Part shown: positions 17,017-25,912 of the stretch, piece after piece | Numbering within the stretch: the stretch's first letter is position 1 | Layout: every line of letters starts with the position of its first letter | Assembly (NCBI GenBank): GCA_034429215.1 | Contig: DAOUGI010000108.1 | Span: 62,001-126,000 of the forward strand | Reading direction: 5' to 3' | Length of the DNA stretch: 64,000 nucleotides | Source: JAFGOG01 sp034429215 | GTDB taxonomy: Bacteria > Chloroflexota > Anaerolineae > JAAYZQ01 | Translations under genes and position numbers: made by a program | Notes under the pieces: model-generated | Told to the model about the DNA's origin: nothing | Seen by the model: only the letters and a program-made list of their open reading frames with translations | Database searches by the model: none

Positions 17017-19728
17017 TTGCAAAATAGAACCGCTTTAAGGTATAGCCTCATACTCCTGGCCCTGTTGATCGCCGTTCAGATCGGTGTCAACGGCCTGTGG
17101 CTCGCGGCCAACACCGTCACCGTGGGCATGGACCGCATCTTCCACCAGGTTGCCAGCCTGGCCTACGATCACATCCTGCGCCAGGGCATCGACCTGGGCA
17201 GCCTGTTCTCTGCCCTGACCTTGAGCGACTATTACCCGCCCCTGGTCCACATGACCGTCGCCGGTTTTTACCAGGTGTTCGGCGTGTCCATGGACGTGGC
17301 GGCCATGGCCAACAGCCTCTACCTGGCCATCCTCCTCTTGGCCGTCTACGGCATCGGCGAGCGGCTGGGGGGGCCCTGGGTCGGGCTGCTTTCCGCCTTG
17401 ATCGTGTCGCTGCTGCCGATGATCTTTGCCATGAGCCGCTACCTGTACATCGATTTTGCCCTGACGGCCATGGTTGCGGCCAACATCTGCCTCCTGCTGC
17501 GCAGCGACCGCTTCCAGCGGCGGGGCTATGCCCTGCTCTACGGCATCAGCCTAGGGCTGGGCCTGCTGGTCAAGTGGACCTTTGTCGTTTTTATCATCGG
17601 CCCGCTGCTGCTGGCCCTGCTCCGCCGTGACACACTCCTGGCCGCCCGGCAGGCTGCTCGCCGCGCCTTGACCCTGCGCGACGGCGGCTGGAAGCGCTTG
17701 GGCATCGCCGCCCTCCTCAGCCTGGCCGTCACCGCCCTGTGGTTCGTGCCCAACGTGCAGGCCACGGCAGCGCTGACCCTTGGCTATGTTCTGGTGCCCC
17801 TCTCCTGGCTGATGTGGACCCTTGTCGGGCTGTTTATCTTGGCTCCATCTTCCCAAGGTGCCGGTGCTGTTCCGGTGCGCGGATCCAATCTGTTGGCCGC
17901 TCTCGGCCTGGGCGCCTGCGTCGCATCCGGTTGGTACCTGACCAAGATCAACTTTTTGCCCGCCTTTTACGCCAACGCCTACGGCAAGCCCTCCGGCCGG
18001 TCGTGGGGCTTTGGCCAATACTTGAACCTGATCGTCAACGAGCAGGTGTCGCCGGTCCTGGCCGTCCTGGTGTTGGCCGCCGTGATCTGGCTCATCGTCG
18101 ACCGCTGCCGGCGCACCCGCTCCTGGCGCGCCGTCTTTAAAACTGGTCTGGACGGCTGGGCGCTTGTTCTGTGGGTTGCCGTCTCTTTTGTCATCATGTC
18201 GTCGCAGGTCAGCATCATCCATTCCCGCTACGTCATGCCCCTCCTGCCGCCGCTGGGCATCGCCCTAGCCCTCGGCCTGAGCCGCATCCCCGGCCGCTGG
18301 CTGCGGACCGTCGCCATCGTCGCCGTCGCCGCCTTTGCCCTCCTCCAGTTCGCCACCCTGTCGTCGGATACCGTAGCTCGCTCCCTGTCCTACCCATCCT
18401 GGCACATGGGTGAGGAGGAAACGGATCAGGAACAGCCGGTCGCCTCCTTCTTTGCCCGCGGCTATTCCCTCCAGCAGCCGGCCAGCGGCCCCACCGATCC
18501 CGGCTACTGGGTGGTGCCCGACATCCTGCAATACATCGAGGAGCACCGCGACGGCGACCCCGCCCGGCTCGGCATCCTGGTCAACACCCAGCAGGTCAAC
18601 CCCAAGCCGTTCGTCTACCTGGCCTACAGCGACTATGCCCACATCCAGATCCAGGAGTTGATCCCGCAGGGCCGCGGCAACAACCTGTACGCCCAACTGT
18701 TCGGCTCTGACTATTTGCTGCTGATCGACCCGCCGCCCGACTATGCCCGGCGGCCCGAAGTCCGCGAGACGCTGGAGCGGCTGCTCAGCGTGCAAGACGA
18801 CACCTTCCACCGCGCCTACAGCTTGGCCCGCACCTACCCGCTGCCCAGCGGCAGCAGCGTCCTCCTCTACGAGCGGCGCTTTCCACGCCCAGAGGGCGTC
18901 GATATGGCCTCCTACCAGGCGCTGATGGCCGACCTGAACAAAGTCACGTCGTCGGACGACGCCGTGCTTGTCACCCCGCCCGGGCAGGTCTATCCTCTGG
19001 AGGGCTATGCCGATCCATCCCTTCGGCTCTACCCGCTCCCATCCGAGCCGCGTCCCATGACCCAGGCGGACCTGGACGGCCTGGCCGACCTGACCCAGCA
19101 GCACAGCCGCCTGTGGTTGGTCCAGGGCGACACAGGAGCCGTCGATCCCGCCGGACTGCTGGCCGGCTGGCTGGCCGGCAACGCCTACCCGGCCGGCCAG
19201 GCATGGTATGGCCCGCTCCAGCTTTTCCTGTACGCCCGGCCACCCAGCCAGGCGTGCACCCCTCGCCCGGCCCAAGCGATATGGAACGAGCAGATCGCCC
19301 TGCTCGGCCACTGCCGCGCGGATGACATCCTGTCACTCGGCCAGATCGCCCGCATCGACCTGCTGTGGGGGCCAACCGCGCCCGTCCACGACCGTTACAA
19401 GGTGTTCATCCACCTGGTAAACAGTCAGGGAGCCGTGGTCGGCCAGCACGACGGCGAGCCGGAGAGGCCCACCGACGCCTGGCAGCCCGGCGACCAGGTC
19501 GTCGATCGCCACGGCCTGCTTCTGCCCTTGGATCTGCCGTCCGGCCTCTACACGATCGTCGTCGGCCTGTACCCCGCCGCAGGCGGCGACCGTCTGACGG
19601 TCTGCGACGCCGGCGGCGTCGCGCCGAGCTCCTGCGTCGACGCCTTTACCCTTGCCCAAGTCGACGTCGAGGGTGAAACGGCCGTCATCGTGCCGCCACC
19701 GCACCCTGAGCTGCCATTAACCCCATAG
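17017..19728 (+). CDS. Large GT39-like membrane glycosyltransferase with soluble C-terminal domains
   Basis: TTG 17017 is the likely start: AGAGGGA precedes it and the product opens directly into TM1. The 903-residue protein has about 11 membrane helices to residue 455. At the first loop it has Asp39 followed by Arg (VGMDRIFH) rather than the Asp-Glu pair of the genes at 714, 2666 and 11173. DYYPPLVHM resembles other GT39 members. A soluble region of about 330 residues carries a duplicated block (RLLSVQDDTF, LPSGSSVLLYERRF). The C-terminal beta-sandwich (790-890; YKVFIHLVNSQG, WQPGDQVVDRHG, DLPSGLYTIVVG) is shared with its neighbours. Residues 279-289 (SSQGAGAVPVRG) come from a repeat also found in the next gene. 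Function is inferred from family only. Confidence 0.8.
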   Translation: MQNRTALRYSLILLALLIAVQIGVNGLWLAANTVTVGMDRIFHQVASLAYDHILRQGIDLGSLFSALTLSDYYPPLVHMTVAGFYQVFGVSMDVAAMANSLYLAILLLAVYGIGERLGGPWVGLLSALIVSLLPMIFAMSRYLYIDFALTAMVAANICLLLRSDRFQRRGYALLYGISLGLGLLVKWTFVVFIIGPLLLALLRRDTLLAARQAARRALTLRDGGWKRLGIAALLSLAVTALWFVPNVQATAALTLGYVLVPLSWLMWTLVGLFILAPSSQGAGAVPVRGSNLLAALGLGACVASGWYLTKINFLPAFYANAYGKPSGRSWGFGQYLNLIVNEQVSPVLAVLVLAAVIWLIVDRCRRTRSWRAVFKTGLDGWALVLWVAVSFVIMSSQVSIIHSRYVMPLLPPLGIALALGLSRIPGRWLRTVAIVAVAAFALLQFATLSSDTVARSLSYPSWHMGEEETDQEQPVASFFARGYSLQQPASGPTDPGYWVVPDILQYIEEHRDGDPARLGILVNTQQVNPKPFVYLAYSDYAHIQIQELIPQGRGNNLYAQLFGSDYLLLIDPPPDYARRPEVRETLERLLSVQDDTFHRAYSLARTYPLPSGSSVLLYERRFPRPEGVDMASYQALMADLNKVTSSDDAVLVTPPGQVYPLEGYADPSLRLYPLPSEPRPMTQADLDGLADLTQQHSRLWLVQGDTGAVDPAGLLAGWLAGNAYPAGQAWYGPLQLFLYARPPSQACTPRPAQAIWNEQIALLGHCRADDILSLGQIARIDLLWGPTAPVHDRYKVFIHLVNSQGAVVGQHDGEPERPTDAWQPGDQVVDRHGLLLPLDLPSGLYTIVVGLYPAAGGDRLTVCDAGGVAPSSCVDAFTLAQVDVEGETAVIVPPPHPELPLTP
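17853..17880 (+). repeat. In-frame short repeat shared by two glycosyltransferase genes (copy 1)
   Basis: CAAGGTGCCGGTGCT then TTCCGGTG encodes QGAGAVPVRG here. A near-identical segment at 20217-20242 encodes QGAGAFPVRG in the next gene, at a non-homologous position in the protein. This suggests an inserted mobile short element rather than shared ancestry of that loop. Confidence 0.6.
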
Positions 19729-19738
19729 ACGCCCGCTG

Positions 19739-19766
19739 TTGACAGAAACCCGAATTCCCCTATAAT
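19739..19766 (+). promoter_or_regulatory. Perfect consensus promoter for the glycosyltransferase-SGNH gene
   Basis: TTGACA (19739-19744), a 16-bp spacer and TATAAT (19761-19766) match consensus at all twelve positions. The leader of about 70 nt carries AAGGAA just before ATG 19845. Confidence 0.85.
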
Positions 19767-19844
19767 CAGCCTGCGGTCTCAGCCGGTACTTGAGCAGGCT
19801 AAGCCCTGCCGCTGATGGCTGAAAGCTGGCCGCTTTAAGGAACT

Positions 19845-22800
19845 ATGACCGAAACTAGAACCGATCGACGAACCAAGCTGCTGCCCCGCCTGGCCCCGTG
19901 GCTCCTGATCGGAGCCATCGTTCTGTTCTATGCCGTCGCCAACTGGCAGTGGCTGGCCAAAAACGTCACCTCCACCGGCTGGGACAAGCCCCGCCACCTG
20001 GCCCGCAGCCTGTACTACAACCAGCTCCTCAGCCAGCCCTCCATCCAGTCGCTGTTCACCGTCGTCGTCGGCGACCCGGTGCGCACCCCCCTGTTCCCCG
20101 CCTCGGCCACGATCATGTACCAACTGTTTGGCCGCGACCCCGACGTCGCCGCCATGATCAACATCCTCTACCTGGCCGTCGCCCTGGCCGCCACCTACGG
20201 CATCGGCCGGCGGTGGCAAGGTGCCGGTGCTTTCCCGGTGAGGGGGCCGCTCCTGGGGCTGATCGCCGTCGCCCTGCTGGCCGTCTTTCCCATGTACTAC
20301 TCCATGTCCCGCTACTTTTACCTCGAGTTCGCCCTGGCGGCTATGGTCGCCCTGACCGTCTACCTCCTGTTGGCCACCGGTGGATTCAAGCGGCGGGGTG
20401 TGTCGATCCTGTTCGGCCTGAGCCTGGGCCTCACCCTCCTCACCAAGCGGACGTCGGCCGTCTTTCTCATCGGCCCGGTCCTGGCCGTCATCCTCATCTT
20501 TGGCCTGCTGCCCGTACTGTGGAAGCAGCTACGGCGCATCTCCGAGCTGCGTCACACCTGGCGGCGGCTCCTGCGCAACATAGCGCTCGCCCTGCTGATC
20601 GGCCTCGTGCCGGCGGCCATCTGGTACCTGCCCAACCGCCAGGCGGTCCACGGCCTGTACCTGGGCGACGCCCTCTTTTTCGCCTGGTGGCTCTTGGCCG
20701 CGGCGGCGGCCTACTTCCTGCTCCTGCCGTCTGGGCCGCTGTCGAACGGTCTTGCTGCCCTCTTTTTGGCCGCCGGACTGGCCTCCACCTGGTACCTGGC
20801 CCGCATCACCGAGTTCCTGCAGCGGATCAGCCTGTACGGCTATGGCATCGACGACCCCCGCGGCCGCACCCTCAACCTGGGCGACATCGACACCTACCTC
20901 TACTACCTGCGCAAGCTGGTCAACGAGCACCTCTCGCCACCCATCGCCATCATCTTGCTGCTTGTCCTTGTTGTCGCCGCCGTTGCTTATGTCCGGCGGC
21001 AGGGATCGATCCGCAACGCACTGCGCCGCATCAAGCCCGAGGCCTGGGTCGTCCTGGCCTGGATCGTCAGTGGCTACCTCTTTCTCACCCTGTCGATCTA
21101 CCAGGAGACGCGGGCGTTTACTCCGGCATTGCCCGCCGTGGCACTCCTGTTCGGCGCGGCGCTGCTGGCGTTGCCGTGGCGCAAAGTCGCCATGGCCCTG
21201 TTGGCCGTCGTGCTCCTCTTCGGCTTGCTCCAGTTCTTTGTCGTCTCCTGGGAGCCGGCCTACAACCTCCTGACCCCAGAAACCGTCCACCTGCCCGGCT
21301 GGGGCCGGACCAGCTTCTTCGCCCAGGGCGTCTACATCCAACTGCCCGACGAGGGCAAGACCGACCGTGGCTATGCCATCTACCCTGACGTGCTCAAGCG
21401 CATGGAGGCGCGCCGCCAGGCCCTGGGACAAGAGACGCTCAGCCTCGGCCTGCTGTCCAACACCAGCCAGATCAACGCTGGGCCGTTCAACCTGCTCATC
21501 TTGACCGACTATCCGAACCTGCGGGTGGACAGTCTGATCGAGCGCTTTAACCCCCAGTCGCCCTACCACGAGATATTTGGCTTTGATTACCTGGCCGTCA
21601 AAAAAGTGAACGCCGGCATGAATCCGGTCCAGGAAGAGCTGATCGGCCGGCTCCTCGACAATCCGCCGGCCCTCTTCAGTCAGCTCTTTGAGCTGGAAAC
21701 CAGCTACCTGATGCCGGGCGGCGATACCGTCTACCTCTACCGCCAGCGCTACCACCTGCCGGCCGGCTATCGGGGCCAGCCGATCGCAGACCTGGCTGCG
21801 GGGCTGAACGTGCGGACCGAGGCCGGCGATGCCATTATGCTCACCCCGCCGGAGCTGGCCGCGCCCTTCACCTCCCACTACACCGGCACCGCCGGCATCT
21901 ACCTGCCCCCCGCCGCCGACGACGAGATGGCCGCTCTTGCCGGGCAGCACTCGCGCCTCTTCCTGGCGGTCGGCGACGCAAAAGCAGGTAAAGCCCGCGA
22001 TTGGCTCAATGCCAACGGCTTTTACGCCGGGCACACATGGGTGGAGGGACTGGAGCTCCTCACCTACGGTCTGGTCCCGACGTCATCCCTGCCCATCACC
22101 CAGACGACCAATTCGGGCGCGGTCTGGGATGATCACATCGAGCTCACCGGTTACGACCTGCCGGTCAAGGCCTGGCAGCCGGGCGACATCGTGCCGCTGA
22201 CCCTCTTCTGGCAAGCATCACAGACCCTGCCGGCCGACTATAGCGTCTTTATCCACCTGGTCGGCCCGGACGGCCAAATCGTCGCCCAGACCGACTCGGG
22301 GCCGGCCGGCGGCTCCCGCCCAACCGGCGGTTGGCAGCCGGGCGAGGCCATCGTCGACCGCCACGGGCTTTTCCTGCCCGCTGAGGTCGCGTCCGGCGAG
22401 TACCGGATCCGCCTCGGCCTCTACCTGCCCTCCACCGGCGGGCGCCTTCCGGTAGTCGGCCCGGCCGGCAAGCAGTTGGGCGACAGCATGGCATTGAGCC
22501 GGATCACCGTTTGCGGTGAGGGGGTCACCTGTGTCGCCTTCACCGGCGACAGCCTGACCCGGGGCGACAACTCGACCGACAGCGTCGGCTTTGCCGGTTT
22601 CCTGTCCCAGGACCTTGGCTGGCAGCCGGTCCGCTGTGTCTGGTTCCACATCTCCGAGGCCACCGCCAAGCTGGGTCAGGTAGGCCCAACCCAGATCATC
22701 GTCATCGAGCATGGCATCCACGCCATAACAGCCTCTGACAAAGAAGTGAGCAAAGACCCGGCCGAGTTCCGGCGCTTGTATGGGGAGCTGCTCGACAAGG

Positions 22801-23066
22801 CGCAGAGCCTGTCGCCCGAGGTCGTCGTGGTCAACATCCCCTTCTTGCTGTGGGACGACCGCCACGCCGCCAAGGCTGAGGTCTATAACCAGATCCTCCA
22901 GGAGGAGGCGGCCGCCCGGGGCATCCCCGTCGTCGACGCCTGGGAGCCGCTCAAGGCGTGCGGCCAGCCCTGCTTTAGCTCCGACAACGTCCATCCCAAC
23001 GACCAGGGCCACCGCCTCATCGCCGACGCCATCCTGGCGGCCTGGCGCGCCGGCCACACAGACTGA
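19845..23066 (+). CDS. GT39-like membrane glycosyltransferase fused to a C-terminal SGNH (GDSL) hydrolase
   Basis: This 1073-residue protein has about 12 membrane helices to residue 465 and Asp47 (GWDKPRH) at the expected first-loop position. A soluble region follows to about 750, then the family beta-sandwich (about 760-885; YSVFIHLVGPDG, WQPGEAIVDRHG). From about 893 an SGNH hydrolase begins: GDSLTRGD supplies nucleophile Ser903, and DNVHPNDQGH supplies Asp1047 and His1050. SGNH enzymes on glycosylation proteins commonly add or remove acyl groups on sugars or cleave esters. I infer a dual enzyme that transfers a sugar and edits an ester outside the membrane. The gene ends 12 bp from a convergent kinase gene. 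The fusion lies in one uninterrupted frame. Confidence 0.82.
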   Translation: MTETRTDRRTKLLPRLAPWLLIGAIVLFYAVANWQWLAKNVTSTGWDKPRHLARSLYYNQLLSQPSIQSLFTVVVGDPVRTPLFPASATIMYQLFGRDPDVAAMINILYLAVALAATYGIGRRWQGAGAFPVRGPLLGLIAVALLAVFPMYYSMSRYFYLEFALAAMVALTVYLLLATGGFKRRGVSILFGLSLGLTLLTKRTSAVFLIGPVLAVILIFGLLPVLWKQLRRISELRHTWRRLLRNIALALLIGLVPAAIWYLPNRQAVHGLYLGDALFFAWWLLAAAAAYFLLLPSGPLSNGLAALFLAAGLASTWYLARITEFLQRISLYGYGIDDPRGRTLNLGDIDTYLYYLRKLVNEHLSPPIAIILLLVLVVAAVAYVRRQGSIRNALRRIKPEAWVVLAWIVSGYLFLTLSIYQETRAFTPALPAVALLFGAALLALPWRKVAMALLAVVLLFGLLQFFVVSWEPAYNLLTPETVHLPGWGRTSFFAQGVYIQLPDEGKTDRGYAIYPDVLKRMEARRQALGQETLSLGLLSNTSQINAGPFNLLILTDYPNLRVDSLIERFNPQSPYHEIFGFDYLAVKKVNAGMNPVQEELIGRLLDNPPALFSQLFELETSYLMPGGDTVYLYRQRYHLPAGYRGQPIADLAAGLNVRTEAGDAIMLTPPELAAPFTSHYTGTAGIYLPPAADDEMAALAGQHSRLFLAVGDAKAGKARDWLNANGFYAGHTWVEGLELLTYGLVPTSSLPITQTTNSGAVWDDHIELTGYDLPVKAWQPGDIVPLTLFWQASQTLPADYSVFIHLVGPDGQIVAQTDSGPAGGSRPTGGWQPGEAIVDRHGLFLPAEVASGEYRIRLGLYLPSTGGRLPVVGPAGKQLGDSMALSRITVCGEGVTCVAFTGDSLTRGDNSTDSVGFAGFLSQDLGWQPVRCVWFHISEATAKLGQVGPTQIIVIEHGIHAITASDKEVSKDPAEFRRLYGELLDKAQSLSPEVVVVNIPFLLWDDRHAAKAEVYNQILQEEAAARGIPVVDAWEPLKACGQPCFSSDNVHPNDQGHRLIADAILAAWRAGHTD
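20217..20242 (+). repeat. In-frame short repeat shared by two glycosyltransferase genes (copy 2)
   Basis: This is the counterpart of 17853-17880. It encodes QGAGAFPVRG at about residues 125-133, between two predicted membrane helices. Confidence 0.6.
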
Positions 23067-23078
23067 TCCGCCGGACTC

Positions 23079-25754
23079 TCATTCGCCGGCGGTATTCTTC
23101 CCTAGCGGCAGAGTAAAGAAAAACCTGCTGCCCTGCCCAGGCCGGCTCTCGACCCCAACCTGGCCGCCCAGCTTTTCGACGATGCGCCGCACGATCGACA
23201 GGCCCAGCCCATGCCCCTGGATGCGGGCCTGGTCAAGCCGGGTAAAGGGCGTGAACAGGCTCGCCTGAGCCTCTGTGCTCAGGCCGGGGCCGTTGTCCTG
23301 CACCCAAAAGCGGGCCATCGCCACACCCGACAGGTTGGCCGGGCCCACGAAGTCGGCCCCGATCTGAACCAGCGGCGGCCGCCCGCCATACTTGATGGCG
23401 TTGCTGATATAGTTGTCCCACACCTGCTCAATCCACGGCGCATAGCCCAGCGTCACCGGCCAGTCGGCTCCGTCCAGCACCTCAACCTGGGCATGCCGCG
23501 CCTGGATGAGCAGTTGCAGCCCTTCGAGGGCATCCTCGATCACAGCGCCCATGTCCAGCGGCTCGGGAGTGATCTCCTGCTTGCGGATGCCGGCCAGCAA
23601 CATCAATTCGTCAATGCTCCTGTCGAGCTTTTGCCCGATCCGCAGGATGTTGGCCACGGCCTTCGACACATCCTGCTGCGGCAGGATGACAAGGTCCTCG
23701 GCCAAAACCTCGGCAAAGCCGATAATGGTCGCCAGCGGGTTCTTGAGGTCGTGGGCCACCGTGTGGGCAAAGGCGTCTAGCTCGGCGTTCTGCGTCGCCA
23801 ACTGCCCGGCGTACTGGCTCAAATCCTCCTGCGCCTGCCTGCGCGCCGTGATGTCTTCGAAAGTGGTATACACCTGCCATGGGGTGTCTATCCCTTCCTT
23901 AAACAAAGGTATGGCGTTGACGCTGAGCCAGGCATAAGCGTCATGCCGCGGATTGAACACCCCCATCACCACATCGCGCACCTCTTGGCCCGTCCGGAGG
24001 GCGACCATCGCCGGATGGGTCTCTCCGGGGAAATCGGAGCCATCCTCGTGGATCGGTTTCCAGCGTGGATCCACGGACGTCCGGCCCTGCATCTGATCCA
24101 GCGTTAGCCCTAGGATCTCTTGAGCAGCGGGGTTGGCGGAGATGATGCGGCCCTGCGCATCCTGGTAGACAATGCCTTGCACGATCGTCTCGAACATGGT
24201 GCGATGGCGCTCTTCGCTCTCGCGCAGCGCTGTCTCCGCCCACTTGCGCTCGACAATAGTCCACACGATGTCGGCCACGTAGGCAATCAGCTCGATATCC
24301 TTCTCGTCATAGCCTGTGGGCTTGTTGCCGACGCCCAGAACCGATACGACGCGCCCTGCGCGCAGGGTGGGCACCACCAGCTCGCGCTTGACCTCGGCGT
24401 GGCCGGGCGGCATCCCCTTGCGGTGGGGCAGCGACGCATAGTCGTTATGGATGACCGGCCCGCGCTGGCCGACGCAGTCGACCCACACGCCGGCCTTGTC
24501 CAGGTCATAGTGCAGCCCCTGGCCTTCGGCCCTGCAGAATTCCTGCTTTGTGCGGGTAGACCAGGCCTGGAGGGTGAGCGTTTTTTGGTCCTCCTCCACA
24601 AAATGGTAAAAGCCGATCGGGCTGTTGGTGAGCTGCCCGATCTCGTCGAGGGCCTGCTGCATCAGCTCCGGGAGCGGATGGTCGGCGGCAAACTCCAACA
24701 GCCTCAGCCGCAGTCGGATGATCTCCTCCGCCTTCTTGCGCGCGGTGACGTCGTGCAGCACGAACAGGCGCCCCAACGCCTGGCGGCGCGCGTCGTGGAC
24801 GACCGAGACGGTCAGATCGTAGATGTGCGGGCCCTGGCCCCAGTCGAGGGCCACCTGTTCCTTGCCGGTAGTCAGGCCGGGGTAGCGTTGCAGGAGGTCG
24901 GCGCACGCCGGCGGCAGGGTGTGCGGAGCAGCGCCGTTGGAGCGGGCCAGGCAGCCACAGACCGCCTGCGCCGCGCGGTTGAAATCCACCACGTGGTTGT
25001 CGATGTCCACTGCGATGACCAAATCGTCGATGGCGTCCATCGCCGCGCTGCGCGCCACCGGCGCCACGCCGAACAGCCCAAAACGCAGCAGCGCCCAGGC
25101 AAAAAACGCACCGCTGACGACGAGCACGCTGGAGGCCGGGTTATAGCCTTGCCACGGCGTAACCCCTACATTAAAGAGCACGTCGGTGGCCATGGGGATC
25201 AGAATCCCGGCGATGAGGATCAGCGTGTTACCCGCATAGAGCCCGCGGGTGCGGAATGATCGGATCAAAACCAAGATCGCGGCCGCGCTAACCGTGCCTG
25301 CATACAGCTCGGCGACCCAATAGATCGGCCCTCTCTCCCAGATCAGTAGCGGAAAAGGGGCGTCCAGATTCAACCTCAAGTTGTAGCGGTACAGGGAATG
25401 ATAGCTGTTGGTCCAGGCCAACAGAATGACCAGGACCGGCACGACGAGCAGCAGAGCCAGCCGGCGCCGGGTGAGCCAGGCGTCCTGGCCGGTATATTCC
25501 AGCGCCAACCACAAGGCCGCTCCCGGAATGAGGGCGATGGGGATCACCCGCAGATTCAGCAAGAAAAGCTTGTGCGACAGTGAGGTGGCAGAGATGTCGA
25601 GCCCATATTCGAGCGCCCAAAAGGTTGCCAGGCCCATCAGCACGACGAATGGCTTGGCGGCGGGCACGCCTCGAAAGCGGCGGGCGTAGAGGGCCAGGCC
25701 GGCCATCAGTAGGGCGGCCACCAATTGCAGCCAGACAAACGGCGTGTAGATCAT
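23079..25754 (-). CDS. 7TM-PAS-GAF-PAS sensor histidine kinase
   Basis: The 891-residue protein opens with a seven-helix N-terminal module (residues 5-215) of the type seen in many Chloroflexota kinases. PAS1 is about 225-330 (IVAVDIDNHVVDFNRAA), a GAF domain about 345-500 (FYHFVEEDQKTLTLQAW), and PAS2 about 505-630 (GIVYQDAQGRIISANPAA). HisKA contains His668 in AHDLKNPLA, a variant H box. The HATPase domain follows (NYISNAIKYGG, VQDNGPGL, GHGLGLSIV). No receiver or regulator is adjacent, so the partner is encoded elsewhere. A perfect promoter lies about 80 bp upstream and AGGAGAT precedes ATG 25754. The stop lies 12 bp from the convergent glycosyltransferase gene. Confidence 0.9.
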   Translation of the reverse strand: MIYTPFVWLQLVAALLMAGLALYARRFRGVPAAKPFVVLMGLATFWALEYGLDISATSLSHKLFLLNLRVIPIALIPGAALWLALEYTGQDAWLTRRRLALLLVVPVLVILLAWTNSYHSLYRYNLRLNLDAPFPLLIWERGPIYWVAELYAGTVSAAAILVLIRSFRTRGLYAGNTLILIAGILIPMATDVLFNVGVTPWQGYNPASSVLVVSGAFFAWALLRFGLFGVAPVARSAAMDAIDDLVIAVDIDNHVVDFNRAAQAVCGCLARSNGAAPHTLPPACADLLQRYPGLTTGKEQVALDWGQGPHIYDLTVSVVHDARRQALGRLFVLHDVTARKKAEEIIRLRLRLLEFAADHPLPELMQQALDEIGQLTNSPIGFYHFVEEDQKTLTLQAWSTRTKQEFCRAEGQGLHYDLDKAGVWVDCVGQRGPVIHNDYASLPHRKGMPPGHAEVKRELVVPTLRAGRVVSVLGVGNKPTGYDEKDIELIAYVADIVWTIVERKWAETALRESEERHRTMFETIVQGIVYQDAQGRIISANPAAQEILGLTLDQMQGRTSVDPRWKPIHEDGSDFPGETHPAMVALRTGQEVRDVVMGVFNPRHDAYAWLSVNAIPLFKEGIDTPWQVYTTFEDITARRQAQEDLSQYAGQLATQNAELDAFAHTVAHDLKNPLATIIGFAEVLAEDLVILPQQDVSKAVANILRIGQKLDRSIDELMLLAGIRKQEITPEPLDMGAVIEDALEGLQLLIQARHAQVEVLDGADWPVTLGYAPWIEQVWDNYISNAIKYGGRPPLVQIGADFVGPANLSGVAMARFWVQDNGPGLSTEAQASLFTPFTRLDQARIQGHGLGLSIVRRIVEKLGGQVGVESRPGQGSRFFFTLPLGKNTAGE

Positions 25755-25832
25755 GCATCTATCTCCTGTCGGCCTGAGGCGCGCCCGATCGTGGCGCCTG
25801 ATCGCCGGCGCCCAAACTCAGTAAACTGTTAG

Positions 25833-25860
25833 ATTATAACCTGCGGCGGAGGAATGTCAA
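25833..25860 (-). promoter_or_regulatory. Perfect consensus promoter for the 7TM histidine kinase
   Basis: On the minus strand TTGACA (25860-25855), a 16-bp spacer and TATAAT (25838-25833) match consensus at every position. The leader is about 70 nt. Confidence 0.85.
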
Positions 25861-25912
25861 ATTTCCGCGCTGCGGTGCAGCTTGAAATGGGGCGTCTGGA
25901 GCTTTCCTGACC

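Noticed and set aside
20529..22034. A 501-codon minus-strand open frame opposite the glycosyltransferase-SGNH gene
   Set aside because: Antisense shadow of a well-supported membrane protein.
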